From positions 51,820,962-51,884,961 of the forward strand of contig OX031062.1 in assembly GCA_943736015.1 (NCBI GenBank): a DNA stretch of 64,000 nucleotides. The letters run 5' to 3'. Positions 57,201 to 63,200 of this stretch are shown in pieces. The stretch is from Tridacna crocea. Its lineage: Eukaryota; Mollusca; Bivalvia; Cardiida; Cardiidae. The notes beneath the pieces were generated by a model. The model did not search any database, was not told where the DNA came from, and saw only the letters and a program-made list of their open reading frames with translations. Each line of letters begins with the position of its first letter. The stretch's first letter is position 1. The position numbers and the translations under genes are program-made.

Positions 57201-60200
57201 GCCACATATAGTGAAAAAATGGACGTTTTGGCCAAAATAATTTTATATGTACTTTTTATGTAAAATAAAGCTAAATTTTTTTTTTTATTTGATCAATTGT
57301 TTAGACTTTTGTTGAACTTTTGTTGAAATTTGGTAATAAATTTTAGAGTTTTACAGTTTTATTTATTCCTTTGAAGTAAAGGAAAACATCAACAATTTAA
57401 TGTTTTTAAATTATCTTCAATTTTCAAGTTTTGTCTTTTGATTGACAAACAGTTTGATTGACTAATTGCTTATTAATGATACTTTCTTGCATTTAATGTT
57501 GTTATTATTAGAAGTGTAAAGAGTTTCATTGTTCTTGTCTTTTAACACTAATGAATCTGTAGATCACACCACACTTTAATCATCTATTTCAATTAAAGAA
57601 ATATGTGATTAATTAATTTGTTTGAAAAACTGTTAAGAAAGATCAAAGTTGCTAGTATAGAATTAATATATTTGTTTGATATGTAAATTTTTCTGAAAAA
57701 GTTCTGGTACATATATAAAGACATTATGAGGACTGTAGCTTTATTTCAAAATAATATTCAAGTGGCAACTTATATTAACAGTACAATGGAGATTATTACT
57801 ACTAAGCGCGGTGGTCAGAAGTTATGTTTAGATGGATTTATGTATACGTGCAAACATGTTGCCAAACAGAAAAACGAGATAACTTGGCGTTGTGTAAAAA
57901 GAACTTCTTCTGGATGCAAGGCAATTTTACAAACTACAAAGGATTATGAAGATGCCACTTTACAGACAGTTCATAATCATATATCTGACAATGTTGGTGC
58001 CGAAATTGAAATCACTAGACACGGAATGAAATCAACAGCCAAAACTACAAATGACAAACCTAACCAGATTGTTACTTTCGCAACATCAACAGCATCAGAC
58101 CAAGTGAAAGCCAGATTACCAGAAGCTGACACCCTAAAAAGAGTCCTCCGAAGAGTCAGGGCAGCTCATAGACCAAAAGAACCACAAACTCTACAAGAAT
58201 TGAGTATTCAACATCCATGGACTCAAACTGTTGGTGATAATCAGACCGATTTTCTACTATTTGACAACGGGCCACATGCTGATGAACGAGTCATAGTGTT
58301 TGCTACAGAAGACTATGTCAGGAAACTAGCAGGCAGTGATAAATGGTGCATGGATGGTACATTTGCGGTGGCACCTCTCCTCTTTACGCAGCTGTATGTC
58401 ATTCAAGGACTTGTGAATGGTGTTTTTCTCCCACTCGTGTATGCCCTCCTACAGCGCAGAACTCAGACAACATATGAAACTCTCTTTCGTGTTCTTGAAC
58501 AATTTGGATGTGATCCGTCAACTGTAATAATGGATTTTGAACGCAGTGTGGAAATGGCTATTTTTTCAGTGTTTGGTGAACATGTGAACATCCAGTTTTG
58601 CTTCTATCACTTGACCCAATCAATTTGGCGTAAGATACAATCCCTCGGACTTACCAACAGATATGAGAACGACAATGAGTTTAGATTATTTTGTGGACAG
58701 ATCGACGCAATGGCTTTCCTTCCACTGGAAGAAGTCAATGATGGAATAGAATACTTAAAAGAAACTGTACCCGAGGAAGCTGAAGCTCTTCTTAATTATT
58801 TTGATTCTACATATGTGTCTGGACAACTTCGCCCAAGAAGAAATAATGATGGCCTTATAGTCCGTTTTCGAAGAACACCCCCACTCTTCCCACCTAACAG
58901 ATGGAACTGTCACCAAGCAACAATGTTAAATCAACCAAGAACAAACAACGCATCAGAAGGATGGAACAATAAGTTCCACAGTTTAGTTGGCCAAGACCAC
59001 CCATCCGTCTGGAAACTCATTGAGACTCTTCAACGTGAATGTGCTCGTGTAAGTGCTGTTCTTTTACAAGATGAACGTGGTGTTCGACCAAAGAAGAGGG
59101 TTAAAAAAGTGTACATTGAACTTCAGACTCGACTAAGGAACTTGTGCAAAGACAGAATATCTGAGAGGAAATCGATAGTAGAGTTCTTGCGTGGTGTTTC
59201 CAGCAACCTGAGAGCAGGTCAACCAGACATTTAAATTTGAAGTGATGAAATTATAATTATGAAAGAAAGTGGTGTTATAATAGCCTATACAATTGATTTA
59301 TGAAATCATTGTAAGAAAAAAAGAAATTGCTCAGAATGAGGATTTCTCTTTTTCTTCCAATATTTTCCATCATATAAGAAAACATCAATTTCCTTGATCA
59401 ATACTTTTGATTATCCTCTTCAGAAGCTCCCAATATGGAAGGATTAACTGTATTATGAAATCATGAAAAAAAGAAATTGCTCAGAATGAGGATTTCTCTT
59501 TTTCCTCCAATGTTTTCCATCATATAAGAAAACATCAAATTCCTTGATCGATACTTTTGATTGTCCTCTTCAGAAGCTCCCAATATGGAAGGATTAACTG
59601 TATTATGAAATCATTGTAAGAAAAAAAGAAATTGCTCAGAATGAGGATTTCTCTTTTTCCTCCAATGTTTTCCATCATATAAGAAAACATCAAATTCCTT
59701 GATCAATACTTTTGATTGTCTTCTTCAGAAGCTCCCAATATGGAAGGATTAACTGTATTATGAAATCATTGTAAGAAAAAAAGAAATTGCTCAGAATGAG
59801 GATTTCTCTTTTTCCTCCAATGTTTTCTATCATATAAGAAAAAGAATTAAACACTTCATTTGAAATTAAACATCTTTATTTTAAAGCTTAAAATTGTGTC
59901 TGAGTTGTAAAATAAATTTAGGTTCGTGTTTTATTTCTTTTGTCTCATTTTATATTTTTATAATGTACTACCAAACCTTCTACACAATTGTCCATGGCCA
60001 TCAGTATATAAGTACTTATTAAAGATTGAAAAGACACAGATACAAAGTCTTGAAACCATCTGTTATAATAAAAAATTGCAATAAAGGTCTAAAATGTTGA
60101 TCAAATAAGTAAATTAAATATGTTTGTAGCTTTAATATCTATAATAAGTACATATATAATAGATTTGGCTAAAACGTCCGTTTTTTCAATATAGGTGGCC

Positions 60201-63200
60201 AAAACGTCCGTGGCCAAAACGTCCTGGCCAAAACGTCCGTGGCCAAAACGTCCGTCCTCCATCTTAGCCGATCATACATTGATTCAACTCTTTCTTTTTA
60301 AATTCAAAATGGGAAAAGAAAAGGGTGAAAAAAGTGTAAGGCATAGACCAAACCACTCACATTTTTTGTTAAAATAATCCTTTCGGGGAAATTAGGCCTT
60401 CGACGGTTTGCTCTAACTGTTAATTATCAATGGGTGCACAGACTAGATCTACTTATCTCGCCGACAGGAAGAGTTAAATCAAAGAACTAAAGTATTCAAG
60501 AGTGTATTTATTACGCTCAGTAGGTTGTAATTTAAATCTCTACCAAAGAAAGAAATTTGGACCGATCCAAATCCAAAGGATTTGAATATTATAAAAGTAC
60601 TAGACTCAAAAACAGGATTTTGTTTCATCAGTATTTCCAATAATACTTGCTAATTCAAACCTAAATTATATAATCGGCAAAACCTTTACGATAATTTTAG
60701 GCTATGTTAACTCTTTACCAAGCAATCTGAAGTTTTCAGGGCTGTGAGAAAAAAGCCTCCTGAAATCATTGTGGAAAAAAGAGAAATGATGGTCACCTGC
60801 ATTTCCCCTTTTCCTACAATGTTTTCTACCCGCCAAGAGCAAGTTTTAATCTTTGAACCGCATTATTTTTTCTTTCTTTTGCCTGCATTCCTTCAGTTTG
60901 GACCAGTCCAAGATAATGTCGTTCGGTAAGGAGTTAACCAAAGTGATGTAAACTGCACTAATTTATCGATCGATGGCCTGGGTAGTGTAACCTATAAAAT
61001 TTTGACATCTGGCTGTAAACTTCTAAAAATAGGCGTGTACTGTCTTGTAAACCTGAGAGTCTGACTGCAGTCACATCCCTTTACCTCCTTACCTCCATGA
61101 TCAACTAATAAATGCTTCATAATTTTTATTTAGATCTGAATTGCACCGTGAAAATTTTTACCCCAGTTAGGTTACTTATTACATCATTTTGATTCTTCAC
61201 AATGCCAAAACTTATCAATTAGAATGGATTTGATTTTGAAAAAGTAATGATTCATCTTTGAATTTTACAATCGTCGAAAGGGTCAATCAGTACACCGTAC
61301 TTTTATCTGTACTACACTGAACTAGTGGGCCATAAATGAACTGGCTGAAACTGACACAGTAAGAGGAATAACTGCTTGGTCGAGTAATTTTTAATCTAAA
61401 CTAACTAGTAAAACGTGATAACTGTGTTTTAAAATTTTAATGCTTCACACAATGGGTGATAAAAACAACTATTACTTAGTCACTTGTAGCTTTAGATCAG
61501 CGTAACTCGTTTGTGAAATTGTGAGGTGTTTTTTTCCTTCGCGCTGATCAGCAGGTAAGTACGTTCTTCAGATGAAATTTTGCCTTTGATTATGCGCTTA
61601 TAAGACGCTCCCCCAACTTCAAGCTCAAAATTCCAGGGAAAAAAATGCGTCTTATAGTCGAGCATATACGGTACATCATGTGAAAATTACCTCTACAGGC
61701 CATACTTGTAGACTTGCTGTGTACATGCATGCAGTCCAACAAACCAACAAAAAAAATACCAAAGACAAGTATGCAAGGTATTCATCACGAAGGCATTTTT
61801 ATAGCTTTAGATGCCCTTGCAGCCAGCCGAGTTCAACAACAGATTGCACAAAATGTGCAGTCTGATCTTAGATCTACACAGTTCAATGGCAAAATGGGGC
61901 CATCACCATTATACATTGTACCAAGCAAAAAATCACATAATTATATTATTTTTTAACTCTTTAGTCTTTACCAAATGTCAAATATTTATGCTTGTCCAAA
62001 CTGAAAGCATCTGCAGACAACACTATAAACTAAAAGCATTTGCATAAACAATATAATTGTAACCCATATATTGGATTTTGCCTCAGAAAGGGTAGAAAAC
62101 ATTGTGAGGAAAGGAGCTAAATGTCCAGCATTTTCTACTTTTCCCACAATGTTTTCAAAAGGCCTCTTCCTGAAGATAGTTAAAACTCCGAATTGTGTGG
62201 TCAAGTATTAACTTTACTCAGACATTACTGTAAACAGCTACATTGAAAATAAAATTATTTGAGTCTTATTCTTGGAATGAAAATGTCTGATAGGTTTACA
62301 TGGCACCAAGGAACAAAAACAATGCCCACATAAGCATGCATTTACCTGATTGTAACACTCTGTTGTGGTCCAACATGGATTGTACCCAGTTTTGCAGAGT
62401 TCTGCACAAAATCTTTACCATATAAAGCACTAGTGGTAAAGGAAATGCTTCCTGGTATCGGGTCGAAGGCAACGTGAGCTCCATTATAAAGATGAAATTG
62501 ATCTACACTTAATTCAGCATTACTGGGAAATACTATCCATGTTCTTGAAGAATCTTCTTCTTTTAAACTTTCTTCTGTGTGTGTTTTGATGGATGGCTGT
62601 AAATGAAATACTAAGTAGAATTTGCACAACTGTATATGATATATAACATACAGTTTTGAAAACAGCAAATGAAATGTACAATAACATCTGGATTACTTTC
62701 AAGGCCCAGTCGTGGCCAAAAGTAAACAATTTGGATGTTGAAATGCATTCCAAATTAAGTCATGCCCATTAAAGAAAAAAACTGAGGTAGATCGACAATC
62801 TGTCATTGAACTGCCAGCCAGAGTGTTAGTCTCTGAGGGAAACTTAACTTCAAAACCAAGTAAAAAAATTTGCCAAGTGGCACTATCTTCTGTTTATTTT
62901 CCATATGGTTTTAAAATTTAATTCTTTTTTGCCAGTACTTAACATATAGGCCAATTGCACAATAGCAGATTATTGTCTTCTCCATAATTGCTATACTTGT
63001 AAATGGCATGATTTAAATCTTAATGCGTATTTATACCCATCTTACTTACTTTTATCATCTACTGGTCCTTTTGACTAAAATACAAAATAAAATTCAGAGA
63101 ATTGCAAACATAATGCATGAATAACATAAAATTGAAGCTTTTGTTTACAACATTTTGCTGCATATACTGTTTTAAACCCACCAAAAATCTAAAAGGGGAG

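Larger units (their letters stand above)
57142..60260 (+). mobile_element. Complete Mutator-like element (MULE), 3.1 kb
   Basis: It holds the transposase ORF between about 100-bp inverted ends and is flanked by an 11-bp direct repeat ATCTTAGCCGA at 57131-57141 and 60261-60271, the target duplication length expected of MULEs. Left and right ends match closely from the terminal repeats through (c/t)atat(a/t)gtgaaaaaa-like sequence to a shared tatatgtac. The 3' third carries a four-copy tandem repeat. Confidence 0.92.
56932..61673. mobile_element. pogo/Tc1-like TIR element hosting the MULE
   Basis: A perfect 27-bp inverted repeat starts TACCGTATATGCTCGAC at 56932 and ends at 61673, with TA at both outer edges as in the Tc1/mariner/pogo group. 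TATAAGACGC is repeated at subterminal positions near both ends (56947, 56965, 57012, 61601). Without the nested MULE and a MITE only about 1.4 kb remains and no transposase is recognisable, so it is non-autonomous or decayed. Confidence 0.85.

Noticed and set aside
60195..60377. Lys/Pro-rich ORF near the MULE end
   Set aside because: It is a translation of the tandem TIR units plus flanking sequence.
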